Notes under the pieces: generated by a model
The model's database searches: none
Seen by the model: only the letters and a program-made list of their open reading frames with translations
Told to the model about the DNA's origin: nothing
Position numbers and translations under genes: made by a program
Origin: an uncultured Actinomycetes bacterium
GTDB lineage: Bacteria; Actinomycetota; Coriobacteriia; Coriobacteriales; Atopobiaceae
Length of the DNA stretch: 64,000 nucleotides
NCBI GenBank assembly: GCA_900314685.1
Contig: OMWE01000001.1
Location: forward strand, 62,001-126,000
Reading direction: 5' to 3'
In this document: positions 53,503 through 61,251 of the stretch, piece after piece
Numbering within the stretch: position 1 is the first letter of the stretch
Layout: each line of letters opens with the position of its first letter

Positions 53503-55590
53503 TTACGCGCAGCACTGCTCCACCCAGGCACGGAAGTTCTCGCCCGCCGAGCCAGTGCGCTCAGCCGTAGTGTGGCCCTGGCTCCACACCGTGGCGAAGT
53601 CCACGTCGGCCACGTCGCCGCAGGCAGCGAGTGCCAGCGCTAGGTTGAGCTCGATGGTAAGCGACGTGTCGCCCTGCTCGATGCCGGTGCGAATCCGCCA
53701 GTGGGCAGCGGGCGCAGCGGTGCCATAGCCGCCAAAGGCATCGCAGAGGAAGTAGAGCGGGTTGTACATGTCCTGCCGCACGGGGCTCGTGGTGCCCAGG
53801 TCGTCTACGCTCTCGAGGTCCTGGGCGTAGGCATCGGCATAGGAGCTGTCGTAGTCGGAATAGGCGGCGTAGGTGTCGCCGTTTGTCTGCAGGAGGTCGG
53901 CCATCGTGGCATCGAAGTGCAGCGCATCGGCCTGCGAGGTGCCAAAGACGTAGTTCTCTGCCTGGCCGCGGTCCAGCGCGTCGAAGGCGCCGACGTCCTT
54001 GGTGGCCTGCTTGCAGGCGCGCACAAAGGCACCCATGCCCGAGACGGTCGCTGTATTGGTCGCGGCGTCGTAGGTCACCCAGTCCTCGTCGGCGTTGAGC
54101 GAGGCGATGTAGTCGTCCACGGTCTCATAGGTGGTTGAGCCGGTGGAGTCGGACGAGCTGCTGGGCATGGCACCCGCGGGGGCGGACCCGCCCGCATCGC
54201 CCGAGGGCATCTCGCCACCGGGGGCCTCGCCTGTGGCGGCAACGCTCGGGTCACTACTGGAGATGTCCCCGCTGGGGGCCTCGCCCGAGGGCATCTCGCC
54301 GCTCGGCGCACCACCCGCCGCCCCGCCGCCGAAGCCACCATCGGCCATGGTCTGTGAGCTGGGCGTATAGGGGAAGGTCGTATCGGACAGGAAGTGGTTG
54401 AGCGAGTCTTCGATGGTCTGACGCACCTTCTCGTAATAGGAGCCCGAGGTATAGGTGCCCTCCCCGCCCTCGGCCAGCTCGAGGACGCTGCCGTCCTCGT
54501 CGGTCAGGCCGAGGCCGTTGATGTAATCGGCGTAGGCAGTCGCTAGGTCGGCCGACAGGGCACGGGTCCAGGTACCCTCGGCCCGCGTGCCGCTGGAGGC
54601 GAACTGACCCATCATCCACTCGTAGGCCTCGTCGGCCGCGTCCAGCGAGGTGATGGGACACCAGCACATGGCGCCGGTCAGGGCATCACTGATCGTCTTG
54701 CCCGCGTCGTCGGTAAAGACGGCGCCGATGGACTCCAGGTAGGGCGTGTAGAGGGGCGCATCGCCGGTCGCGCCCATGAGGGCGCTCTGTGCGCCGCCGC
54801 CGGAGTGGCCGAAGGTGAAGACATTCGTGGCGCCTCCGGGCAGCTTGGCGGCGTTGTAGCGCAGGCAGCGCACGGCGGCCTTGAGGTCGGTCACGCCCCA
54901 GGGGGCGCCGCCGGCGAAGGTCGACCCGTCATCGTTGGTACCGTTGGAACGGCCGCGGCAGCCGGCGTACACGTAGACCATGCCGGCAGCGGTGTAGTCG
55001 GTGAGGCCCTGGGCCGAGTAGGACGCAGGCGCCTCCTGGGCAGAGTAGCCGGCAGTGTTGACGGGCATGACCACAGGGGCGTTTGCCGAGGTGAAGCTGC
55101 CGACCGTCGCCCCCTCGCGTACGGCGCAGGTGTAGGTGCCATCGCCGTTGTCGGTAGCGTCGAAGTAGCCGCCGGGCACGTAGACGCCCAGGGACTCGTA
55201 GGCCGTGGCCGCAGGCGACGCGCAGTACTGCACGCCGATCTGGTAGTAGATGTCGTTGTCGGCATCGTAGGACCAGGCGGCGTCGTCCAGCGTGAGAGGC
55301 GAGAGGTCGCTGGGGTTGGTGCCGGTGGCAGCCGTCGCCCCGGAACCCTCGGCGGAACCAGACCCATCCGATGCGGCGGTGGTCTGCGCGCAGGCAGCCA
55401 AGCCCAGCCCTGCGACGCCGGTCATGCCGGCGAGAAAGCCGCGGCGGGTGAGGGCGAGGGTGGCGGTGTTGCCATGGTCGGTCGCGCCTGCAGAAGCGTT
55501 TGCGGTCGTATAACCAGCGGCGTCTATGTTCTTGTTGGCAATGGTACGGGCAGATGCGCGATCGATGGTGCGGGCAGTGGTGCGAGGCAT
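53503..55590 (-). CDS. Tat-exported lipoprotein esterase, tannase-like
   Basis: A 695-residue secreted alpha/beta hydrolase. The twin-arginine motif TRRGFLAG (48-55) and lipobox LAAC (Cys67) show export and lipid anchoring. The catalytic region has YAGCRGRSNG, the elbow TFGHSGGGAQSALMG (Ser263), GDTSLTIELNLALAL near the end and the His in WSQGHTTAERTG, as in bacterial tannases and related feruloyl esterases. A low-complexity PSGEMPSGEAPSG linker lies at about 440-510. It probably removes acyl or galloyl esters from plant or host polyphenols outside the cell; the exact substrate is inference. AAGGGGGCACTC precedes the ATG at 55590. Confidence 0.8.
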   Translation of the reverse strand: MPRTTARTIDRASARTIANKNIDAAGYTTANASAGATDHGNTATLALTRRGFLAGMTGVAGLGLAACAQTTAASDGSGSAEGSGATAATGTNPSDLSPLTLDDAAWSYDADNDIYYQIGVQYCASPAATAYESLGVYVPGGYFDATDNGDGTYTCAVREGATVGSFTSANAPVVMPVNTAGYSAQEAPASYSAQGLTDYTAAGMVYVYAGCRGRSNGTNDDGSTFAGGAPWGVTDLKAAVRCLRYNAAKLPGGATNVFTFGHSGGGAQSALMGATGDAPLYTPYLESIGAVFTDDAGKTISDALTGAMCWCPITSLDAADEAYEWMMGQFASSGTRAEGTWTRALSADLATAYADYINGLGLTDEDGSVLELAEGGEGTYTSGSYYEKVRQTIEDSLNHFLSDTTFPYTPSSQTMADGGFGGGAAGGAPSGEMPSGEAPSGDISSSDPSVAATGEAPGGEMPSGDAGGSAPAGAMPSSSSDSTGSTTYETVDDYIASLNADEDWVTYDAATNTATVSGMGAFVRACKQATKDVGAFDALDRGQAENYVFGTSQADALHFDATMADLLQTNGDTYAAYSDYDSSYADAYAQDLESVDDLGTTSPVRQDMYNPLYFLCDAFGGYGTAAPAAHWRIRTGIEQGDTSLTIELNLALALAACGDVADVDFATVWSQGHTTAERTGSAGENFRAWVEQCCA

Positions 55591-55770
55591 GAGTGCCCCC
55601 TTCGTCTCGTCCGCGTCGCGCCAAGCCCGGGGGCCGGTAGGGGCACGTTCTCCTGTGGGGTCACCTGCGGATGACCGTAGCCTACCCGCCGCGGACCGAT
55701 GCACTTCTTACCTTCGCCGACTTGCGGCAGGTTGCCACATAGGTTTACGTTTGCTGAAAGGAGGTCTCCC

Positions 55771-56163
55771 ATGAAGAAGTACGCAGCGCCTATAGCCCTG
55801 TTCGCCATGTTCGAGGCGGTGGCCGTCGCACTCTGACTGGCCAAGGGAAATCCCTTCTACCTCTTCAACTTCACCCACATCGATGCCTCGGTCGCCCTCG
55901 GCATCGCCCTGGTCTACGCCTTCAAGGACAACCGCGCCTTCTGCAAGCACGTCTGCCCCGTCACGGTCTTCCTCAAGCCGATAAGCTACTTCTCGTTCCT
56001 GCGCGTCACCTGCGATCACAGCAAATGCATCGGCTGCGACGCCTGCCGGCGGGCCTGCCCCATGGAGGTGGACATGCTGGACGACGCGCGCAGCCGCGCG
56101 AACGACACGGAGTGCATCCTCTGCATGGAGTGTGTAAAGGCCTGCCCCAAGCACGCGCTCTAG
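55771..56163 (+). pseudogene. Membrane 4Fe-4S ferredoxin (NapH/YccM-like), interrupted by an in-frame TGA
   Basis: From a strong AAAGGAGGTCTCCC-ATG the frame reads MKKYAAPIALFAMFEAVAVA-L, then TGA at 55834-55836, then LAKGNPFYLFNFTHIDASVA and a second membrane helix. CKHVCPV and two ferredoxin motifs (CIGCDACRRACP, CILCMECVKACPKHAL) follow to the stop at 56161. The intact frame after the TGA suggests one recent G-to-A change from TGG (Trp). Selenocysteine is unlikely because a membrane Trp fits the context and no SECIS was recognised. Without readthrough only a 21-residue peptide is made. The gene is also short for this family. Confidence 0.75.
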
Positions 56164-56173
56164 CAGCAGACGC

Positions 56174-56295
56174 GTGTCACTCCGCCCCGTCCCCTGTCAC
56201 GCGCGGGTGTGACACTCCCCCGGCACCTGTCACGCTCCCGCCGCATGACAGTCCCCGTCACCTGTCACACTCGTCACTCCCCCGTCACCTGTCAC
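56174..56295. repeat. Cluster of GTGACA...TGTCAC repeats (cluster B)
   Basis: Four units at 56174-56200, 56209-56233, 56246-56268 and 56272-56295 follow the ferredoxin pseudogene stop. They share the TGTCAC end and the CCCCGTCCCCT/CCCCGTCACCT centre with clusters at 10.5, 57.4, 58.5 and 59.4 kb. Confidence 0.8.
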
Positions 56296-56360
56296 CAGAC
56301 CGTGCAAGATCGCGGCATTGGGTACCATCAGGTCAGGCAATCAATCGACAGGGAGGCCAC

Positions 56361-56999
56361 ATGAGCACCATGAACGCAATCAGGGCACGACACTCCGTAC
56401 GCAGCTACGAGCACAAGCCAGTTCCCGCGGAAATACGTGCGCGGGTGCAAGAGGCGGTCGACCAGGCAAACCGCGACGGCGGCTTGCACATCCAAGTCAT
56501 CTGGGACGAGCCGGTCGTCTTCGCCGGCAAGGTCAAGGGCGCCGAGAACTGCATCGCGCTCGTCGGCCGCAAGGGCGACGACGAGAGGCTAGGCTATTAC
56601 GGCGCCCGTATCCTGCTCGAGATCCAGGAGCTAGGGCTCAACTCCGTCTGGGTCGCCATGTCCTTCAACAAGAAGGAGGCTGAGAAGCGCTGCGAGCTCG
56701 CCGAGGGCGAGTCCGTGGTCAACGCCATCGCCTTCGGCTACGGCACCACGGAGGGCAAGCCGCACGTTTCGAAGCCCCTGGACAAGCACTACACGGCCAC
56801 GGGCGAGGTACCCGACTGGTTCCGTGCCGGCATGGAGGCAGCCATGCTCGCGCCGACGGCCATCAACCAGCAGAAGTTCGTCTTTTCCCTTGACGGCGAC
56901 ACGGTCACAGCCAAGGCAAAGCTCGGCCCTTGGTCCAAGGTCGACCTGGGCATCGTCAAATACTTCTTCGAGGTCGGATCGGGCCACAAGGTCGCGTGA
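56361..56999 (+). CDS. Nitroreductase-family protein
   Basis: A 212-residue FMN-dependent oxidoreductase fold: AIRARHSVRSYEHKPVP at the start (the R-R/K-S-x-R FMN phosphate site), IALVGRKGDDERLGYYGARI, the GLNSVWVAMSF segment, and NQQKFVFSLDGD, as in nitroreductases with a C-terminal swap. Substrates can be nitro compounds, quinones or flavins. GGGAGGCCAC precedes the ATG. A TACCAT -10 box is at about 56320. It sits between repeat cluster B and MITE copy 2. Confidence 0.87.
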   Translation: MSTMNAIRARHSVRSYEHKPVPAEIRARVQEAVDQANRDGGLHIQVIWDEPVVFAGKVKGAENCIALVGRKGDDERLGYYGARILLEIQELGLNSVWVAMSFNKKEAEKRCELAEGESVVNAIAFGYGTTEGKPHVSKPLDKHYTATGEVPDWFRAGMEAAMLAPTAINQQKFVFSLDGDTVTAKAKLGPWSKVDLGIVKYFFEVGSGHKVA

Positions 57000-57056
57000 C
57001 AGGCATGCTCACTGGTAGATTTTTCTTGCTTTGCCTTACGAAAAAGGACGAGCGAC

Positions 57057-57286
57057 TACCCTGACTTGACATTTTGACCCCTTTGTTGCAAACGGCTTTC
57101 CTGCCGATGGACAAAAGACGAGGTAAATGGCCCTGTTTTTTTGTATCGGCAAATCCCGGGGTTTTACCTCATCCAGCGCTTCAACAAAACTCGAGGTAGA
57201 CGAGCCGTGATGCCATGCGGTGAGCAACTTTGAAGCCGAAAAATGCCGTATTTGCAACAAAAAGGTCGTAATGTCAAGTCAGGGTA
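57057..57286. mobile_element. MITE-like inverted-repeat element, copy 2
   Basis: A 230-bp element bounded by TACCCTGACTTGACATT and AATGTCAAGTCAGGGTA, with the CTTTGTTGCAAA extension on each side, matches the 231-bp element at 16971. Interiors are alignable but diverged (shared GTAGA/GTAAA, CGGCAAA, CCGTTTTTTCC-like blocks). Both ends finish in TA. It has no transposase of its own. Confidence 0.8.
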
Positions 57287-57321
57287 TTGATTCGTTATTC
57301 CAGGCAAGGTAGCGAACAGAC

Positions 57322-57443
57322 ATGACCACCCCCTGCCACCTATCACCCTCGCGGGCAAGAAGAAACGTGTCACTCCCCCGTCCCCTGTCACGTGCGTCAC
57401 CTGTCACCTGCCGCCAAGCGTGACACTCCCCGTCCCTTGTCAC
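57322..57443. repeat. Cluster of GTGACA...TGTCAC repeats (cluster C)
   Basis: Units lie at about 57322-57346 (degenerate), 57366-57391 and 57420-57443, with a partial GTCACCTGTCACC between them. They lie directly between the MITE and the hydrolase gene. Confidence 0.75.
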
Positions 57444-57501
57444 CACCCTACCACCACGGTTTGCGGCATCATGGAGATACACTCCCGTTGGAAGGCACGC
57501 C

Positions 57502-58476
57502 ATGGTCGGGAAAGTCCTCAAAATCATCGGCATCACGTTGCTCGTCGCCATCATCCTTATCGTTCTGCTCGTCTTTGCGGCAAGCAAGGTTGCGGCGTAC
57601 AGAAACGCCCACTATTTCGAGAACGCGACACCTGCAGGCGAGATCGAGCGCAGGTATACGGCAATGGGACCACACTCCGTGTCGTATGTCGAGTACGAGG
57701 CCGATGATGCGGACGGCATCGGGAGATACGAGATATGGTATCCGTCCGACGCGGCGGATAGCGACAGGGCTTACCCGCTCGTAGTGATGGCGAATGGGAC
57801 CGGCGTCAAGGCGTCGGCGTATGCGGAGGTGTTCCGCCACCTGGCATCGTGGGGCTTCGTCGTGGCCGGAAACGAGGACGAGTGGTCATGGGACGGCGGG
57901 TCGTCGTCGGAGACGCTCGCATTCGCCCTGCGGCAAAACGCCGACGCGAGCAGCGTCCTGCACGGGCTCATCGATACGGAAAACATCGGCATAGCCGGGC
58001 ATTCCCAGGGAGGCGTCGGCGCGATCAACGCCGTCACCAGCCAGGACAACGGAGGCAGGTACCGGGCCATGTGGACGGCAAGCGCGACGCACGCGGAGCT
58101 CGCCGAGGGGCTCGGATGGCCGTACGACGTCAGCAGGGTGGGGATCCCCTACATGATGGTCGCGGGCACCGGTGCGGCCGACGGTGGCGACAGGGACCAA
58201 GGCGGAGACACCGCCGGCATCGCACCGCTCTCCTCTCTCGAGGAAAACTACGACGCGATTCCCGACGGCGTCCCCAAGGTCATGGCACGCGAGAGGGGTA
58301 GGGACCACGGCGACATGCTCCGGTATGCGGACGGGTACATGACGGCGTGGTTCTCGTACTGGCTGAAGGGCGATGCTGGGGCCGGGCAGGCTTTCTCCGG
58401 TACCGACGCCGAGCTTGCGACGAATCCGAATTGGCAGGATGTCAGAATCTGTGCTGGAAACCAGGATGTGAGTTGA
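57502..58476 (+). CDS. Membrane-anchored alpha/beta hydrolase (chlorophyllase/PET-hydrolase-like fold)
   Basis: A 324-residue protein. One N-terminal helix (residues 5-30) anchors it outside the membrane. The catalytic domain has YEIWYPSDAADSDRAYPLVV, NEDEWSWDGGSSSE, the elbow GIAGHSQGGVGAI, and the His in RGRDHGDMLRYADGYM. The family (dienelactone-hydrolase/chlorophyllase-like) acts on esters of lipids or polyphenols. GGAAGG lies seven bases before the ATG. It is flanked by repeat clusters C and D. Confidence 0.82.
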   Translation: MVGKVLKIIGITLLVAIILIVLLVFAASKVAAYRNAHYFENATPAGEIERRYTAMGPHSVSYVEYEADDADGIGRYEIWYPSDAADSDRAYPLVVMANGTGVKASAYAEVFRHLASWGFVVAGNEDEWSWDGGSSSETLAFALRQNADASSVLHGLIDTENIGIAGHSQGGVGAINAVTSQDNGGRYRAMWTASATHAELAEGLGWPYDVSRVGIPYMMVAGTGAADGGDRDQGGDTAGIAPLSSLEENYDAIPDGVPKVMARERGRDHGDMLRYADGYMTAWFSYWLKGDAGAGQAFSGTDAELATNPNWQDVRICAGNQDVS

Positions 58477-58518
58477 GAAAGGCTGAGGCGAGCGTGGGCG
58501 GAAAGCGACCGCCTACCA

Positions 58519-58548
58519 CCGTCACCTGTCACCCCTGCGTGACACTCA
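58519..58548. repeat. GTGACA...TGTCAC repeat remnant (cluster D)
   Basis: CCGTCACCTGTCAC (58519-58532) and CGTGACACTCA (58538-58548) match half units of the repeat and touch the TGA stop of the HAD gene at 58546. Confidence 0.65.
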
Positions 58549-59322
58549 GTCGATCCAGCCGAAGTGGCGCAGGGCGTAGCCGATGCCGTCGTCGTCGCTG
58601 TCGCGCGTCACAAAGTCGGCTCGGGCCTTGAGCTCGTCGCGGCCGTTTCCCATGCAGATGCAGGTCCATTCGGGCAGGAACATCGAGAGGTCATTGAGCT
58701 CGTCGCCGAACACCACGACGTCCTCGTCGGTCGCGCCGTACGTCTTCATGATGCGGCGGATGCCGCGCGCCTTGTCCGCGGGCTCGACGAAGATGTAAGG
58801 CATCCCCGCATAGCGCATCCACGGCAGTTTGCCCAGCGCCGGCACGTCGGCCTCGGCGCCCGGTTCGAGCGAGACGAACATGCGCAGGATCTGGGGCTGC
58901 GCATGGATGTCGAAATCAGGGTCGAAGCGGCAAGCCTGGTAGGGGTCGGTCAGGGGCGCGACGTACTCGGGCCTGGTTGCGGTACGGACGGTGGTGTCGG
59001 TGACGCAACAGGCCCAGGGCAGGCCGGTAGCCTCGCACTCGTCTGCGAGCTCGATGCACAGGTCACGGGGGAGCGGCTCGATGCCGCGCAGGGTACCGTC
59101 GATGGTGACCCCGTAACCGCCGTCCGAGACCATGTTGTCAAAGCCGAGCGAGCGCATCTGGCCTTCCGCCAGGCAATGCGCGCGGCCGGTTGCGATAGCG
59201 AGGAAGTGGCCCTTTGCCTCAAGCTTCCCGATCGCGGCGCGGGTGTCGTCGGGCACGTGGCTCTGGCCGCTGCCCGGCACGAGCGTACCGTCGATATCAA
59301 AGAAGAAGAACTTGCGCCTCAT
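58546..59322 (-). CDS. HAD superfamily (Cof-type) phosphatase, second copy
   Basis: A 258-residue class IIB HAD protein. It opens MRRKFFFFDIDGTLVPGSG with nucleophile Asp9, followed by AIATGRAHCL (motif II), ADKARGIRRIM (motif III Lys) and VVFGDELNDLSMF (motif IV). The substrate is unknown. Both ends lie in GTGACA repeats (clusters D and E), so the gene may have moved or been bracketed by them. It is a paralogue of the HAD gene at 10576, which also abuts such repeats. Confidence 0.88.
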   Translation of the reverse strand: MRRKFFFFDIDGTLVPGSGQSHVPDDTRAAIGKLEAKGHFLAIATGRAHCLAEGQMRSLGFDNMVSDGGYGVTIDGTLRGIEPLPRDLCIELADECEATGLPWACCVTDTTVRTATRPEYVAPLTDPYQACRFDPDFDIHAQPQILRMFVSLEPGAEADVPALGKLPWMRYAGMPYIFVEPADKARGIRRIMKTYGATDEDVVVFGDELNDLSMFLPEWTCICMGNGRDELKARADFVTRDSDDDGIGYALRHFGWID

Positions 59323-59337
59323 ACTGCTCCTTCACGC

Positions 59338-59405
59338 GTGACAGGTGACGGGGCGGATTGTCACGTTTTCAGGTTACCATGTAACAGTTGACGGGGGATT
59401 GTCAC
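59338..59405. repeat. Inverted GTGACA...TGTCAC repeats (cluster E)
   Basis: Units at 59338-59364 and 59381-59405 are in the opposite orientation to clusters A to D (GACGGGG centre). They lie between the HAD gene and kptA. Confidence 0.75.
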
Positions 59406-59423
59406 GCGGGAGGGCAGGTAGCC

Positions 59424-59978
59424 ATGGACCTGACGGACCTCAGCAGGGAGGTGTCGTACGCCCTCAGGCACGCCCCCTGGGAGTACGAGCTCGAGCCGGA
59501 CGCCGAGGGGTTCGTGCCCGTGGGACAACTGCTCGCCGCGCTCAACGAGACGGGCCACTACAGCCGACCCGTCACGACAGGGGACCTCGAGGCGGTCGTG
59601 AACGCGCCCGGCAAGCGCCGCCACGAGATCCGCGACGGCCACATCCGCGCCCTCTACGGGCACTCCTTCCCCATGAGAGTGGCCTTCGAGCCCGCCTGCC
59701 CGCCCGCGGTCCTCTACCACGGTACCGCAAGGCGCTTCCTCCCCTCCATCATGGAGGAGGGGCTCAGACCCATGTCGCGCCAGTACGTGCACCTCTCCGC
59801 AGACACGGACATGGCCCGGCAGGTCGGCTCGCGCCACGACCGCCGCGACCCTCCCGCCATCCTGCGCGTCGACGCCGCGGCGGCCCACGCCGACGGCGTC
59901 GCCTTCTACCCGACGGGCAACGAGCGTGTCTGGCTCTGCAACGCACTGCCGGCAAAGTACCTGAGCGTGTTTAAGTAG
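59424..59978 (+). CDS. kptA: RNA 2'-phosphotransferase (Tpt1/KptA)
   Basis: A 184-residue ADP-ribosyltransferase-fold enzyme. It starts with the N-terminal winged domain (LSREVSYALRHAPWEYELEP, with the conserved Arg-His), then HEIRDGHIRALYGHS, the NAD-binding VLYHGTARRFLPSIMEEGL, and YVHLSADTDMAR. KptA removes a 2'-phosphate from RNA, using NAD to make ADP-ribose 1''-2''-cyclic phosphate. Bacteria lack the fungal splicing pathway that makes such ends, so its role here is likely RNA repair or detoxification. GGGAGG precedes the ATG. An MNT/HEPN pair follows 68 bases later on the same strand. Confidence 0.92.
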   Translation: MDLTDLSREVSYALRHAPWEYELEPDAEGFVPVGQLLAALNETGHYSRPVTTGDLEAVVNAPGKRRHEIRDGHIRALYGHSFPMRVAFEPACPPAVLYHGTARRFLPSIMEEGLRPMSRQYVHLSADTDMARQVGSRHDRRDPPAILRVDAAAAHADGVAFYPTGNERVWLCNALPAKYLSVFK

Positions 59979-60046
59979 GGCGCAACACGTCCAGCATCAA
60001 CAAACTCGGGTATCATGAGGGGAAGGTTTTCGGGAAAGGGGGCGCC

Positions 60047-60394
60047 ATGGCGATCAGGACGGACAGCGACCTGATGAGGGACCTACCCGCCGGCGTCTAC
60101 GGGCGCCTCCTGAGCGCAGCGTCCTCCGTCTCCCCCATCGCCGTGTACGTGTTCGGCTCCTACGCACGGGGCACCCAGTCGGCGGACAGCGACGTCGACC
60201 TCTACGTCGTCACCGAGGACGGGGACGGCCGCCGCGGCATCGACAACGCCATCCTGGTCGGCGACGGGCTTCTCGACATGCCCATCGCCGTGGACGTCCT
60301 GAGCTCGCACCGCTCCGAGTTCGCGCGGCGCAGCAGGAGCGTCAACGCCGTCGAGGGCCGCGTCGCCCGCGAGGGGGTGCTCATCGGTGCCTGA
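60047..60394 (+). CDS. MNT-domain nucleotidyltransferase (antitoxin of the HEPN partner)
   Basis: A 115-residue minimal nucleotidyltransferase. The active-site motif is VYVFGSYARGTQSADSDVDL (G-S-x9-S-D-x-D) with the third acidic residue in PIAVDVLS. In HEPN/MNT pairs the MNT protein neutralises the HEPN RNase by adenylylating it. GGGAAAGGGGGCGCC precedes the ATG. It overlaps the probable original HEPN start (GTG at 60387). A TATCAT box at about 60012 could be its promoter. Confidence 0.88.
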   Translation: MAIRTDSDLMRDLPAGVYGRLLSAASSVSPIAVYVFGSYARGTQSADSDVDLYVVTEDGDGRRGIDNAILVGDGLLDMPIAVDVLSSHRSEFARRSRSVNAVEGRVAREGVLIGA

Positions 60395-60450
60395 CGGGGA
60401 CCTGGCGCGCGAGGGAGAAAATCCTCAGGGCACAGGCGAAACGCGACGCC

Positions 60451-60843
60451 ATGGCGCTTGAGGACCTCTACGCAATCGACCGCGAGTTCTATGCCTCCCA
60501 CATCTGCTACTTTGCGGAGCAAACCGCCGAGAAGTCGCTCAAGGCGGTGCTTGCCGAGCGCGGCATTCGGTACCCAGTGAAGCACGACATCGGCCTGCTG
60601 CTCGGCATCTGCAAGCGCGAGGGAATCTTCGAGGCGCCAACGGAGGCTTTCCGCGCGGCGGGGCGTCTCTCTCGCTACGAGGCCAGCGCCCGGTACGAGG
60701 GCGCCCTCGACGTCACCGCAGCCGACGCGGCGCTGTGCGTGGGCTACTGCAACCTCATCGCCGGCGAGCTCGAATCGCACGGGATCGAGAGCGTGAGGGT
60801 CGACACCTCGCGGCCCGGTCGCGCAAATCTCAGAGAGGCCTAG
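60451..60843 (+). CDS. HEPN-domain protein, possibly frameshifted at its N-terminus
   Basis: The 130-residue frame matches the HEPN family of COG1895 type (CYFAEQTAEKSLKAVL with KHDIGLL, then LSRYEASARYEG). No RX4-6H catalytic motif is seen, so RNase activity is doubtful. The ATG at 60451 has no ribosome site. A GTG at 60387, after GAGGGGG and overlapping the MNT stop, opens VPDGDLARE and then leaves frame; removing one G from GAGGGAG near 60413 would join it to EKILRAQAKRDAMALED and so to this frame. The gene may therefore be a one-base frameshift mutant or may start late. Confidence 0.7.
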   Translation: MALEDLYAIDREFYASHICYFAEQTAEKSLKAVLAERGIRYPVKHDIGLLLGICKREGIFEAPTEAFRAAGRLSRYEASARYEGALDVTAADAALCVGYCNLIAGELESHGIESVRVDTSRPGRANLREA

Positions 60844-60916
60844 ACGGCATCAGCGGGGTCGCCGCCGGAACCCTTAGGCGAGGCCGGGAGCAACCGCTTG
60901 CAGTCACTTGAGCACT

Positions 60917-60949
60917 CAAAAGAAAAAAGCCAGAGGAACGAGCCTCTGG
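60917..60949 (-). terminator. Terminator of a former tRNA gene
   Basis: CCAGAGG and CCTCTGG enclose AACGAG and are followed on the minus strand by CTTTTTTC. It lies 12 bases after the tRNA-Met fragment's CCA, the normal arrangement for a tRNA transcription unit. Confidence 0.8.
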
Positions 60950-60961
60950 TCTGCACTTTTA

Positions 60962-61033
60962 TGGTCGCGGGGGCTGGATTTGCGACGCGAAGCTAGTCCC
61001 TTTGGGAAACCAACAACCTCCGGGTTATGAGCC
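60962..61033 (-). other. tRNA-Met 3'-half fragment with a 25-nt insertion in the T loop
   Basis: Reading the minus strand from 61033: GGCTCATAACCCGGAGG is the anticodon loop (CAT) and right stem with variable loop; GTTGG-TT starts the T arm; 25 bases (61007-60983) follow that do not belong to a tRNA; then CAAAT-CCAGC closes the T arm and CCCCGCG-A-CCA ends the acceptor. The T stem GTTGG/CCAGC pairs. The 5' half is missing. Position and shape fit the scar of integrase action in a tRNA gene. Confidence 0.7.
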
Positions 61034-61044
61034 GATACATGTGG

Positions 61045-61137
61045 GATACGTTTCGGTACGTTTGGATACGTTTTCCTACAGTCCGCCCAGCTAGCGGCAG
61101 GCAAAGAAGTGCGTTTGAGTACGTTTGGATACATCTA
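61045..61137. repeat. Two arrays of 10-bp helically phased repeats
   Basis: Array 1 (61045-61074) is GATACGTTTC-GGTACGTTTG-GATACGTTTT. Array 2 (61108-61137) is AGTGCGTTTG-AGTACGTTTG-GATACATCTA. The units follow each other at exactly one helical turn. The arrays start 63 bases apart and lie beside the tRNA fragment, where arm-type sites of an integrase would be expected. Confidence 0.65.
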
Positions 61138-61251
61138 AAAACGCGCAATTTTTCTGACGCATTTTTGATGGTGCGTTTCCGCAGGTAGAGGGCCTGTTTC
61201 GCTATTTGACCCGGTTGCGCGCCAGCCGTTGCCGTGATGAGGCCGGCGCCG

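Noticed and set aside
55834..55836. TGA in the ferredoxin gene as selenocysteine
   Set aside because: The position is in a membrane helix where Trp fits; no SECIS-like hairpin was recognised just downstream.
56174..57443. Repeat clusters B and C as a CRISPR array
   Set aside because: Units are hairpins of varying spacing and orientation with no uniform spacers and no cas genes.
60962..61033. A functional intron-containing tRNA-Met gene
   Set aside because: The D arm and acceptor 5' strand are missing, so no tRNA can form even if the 25 bases were removed.
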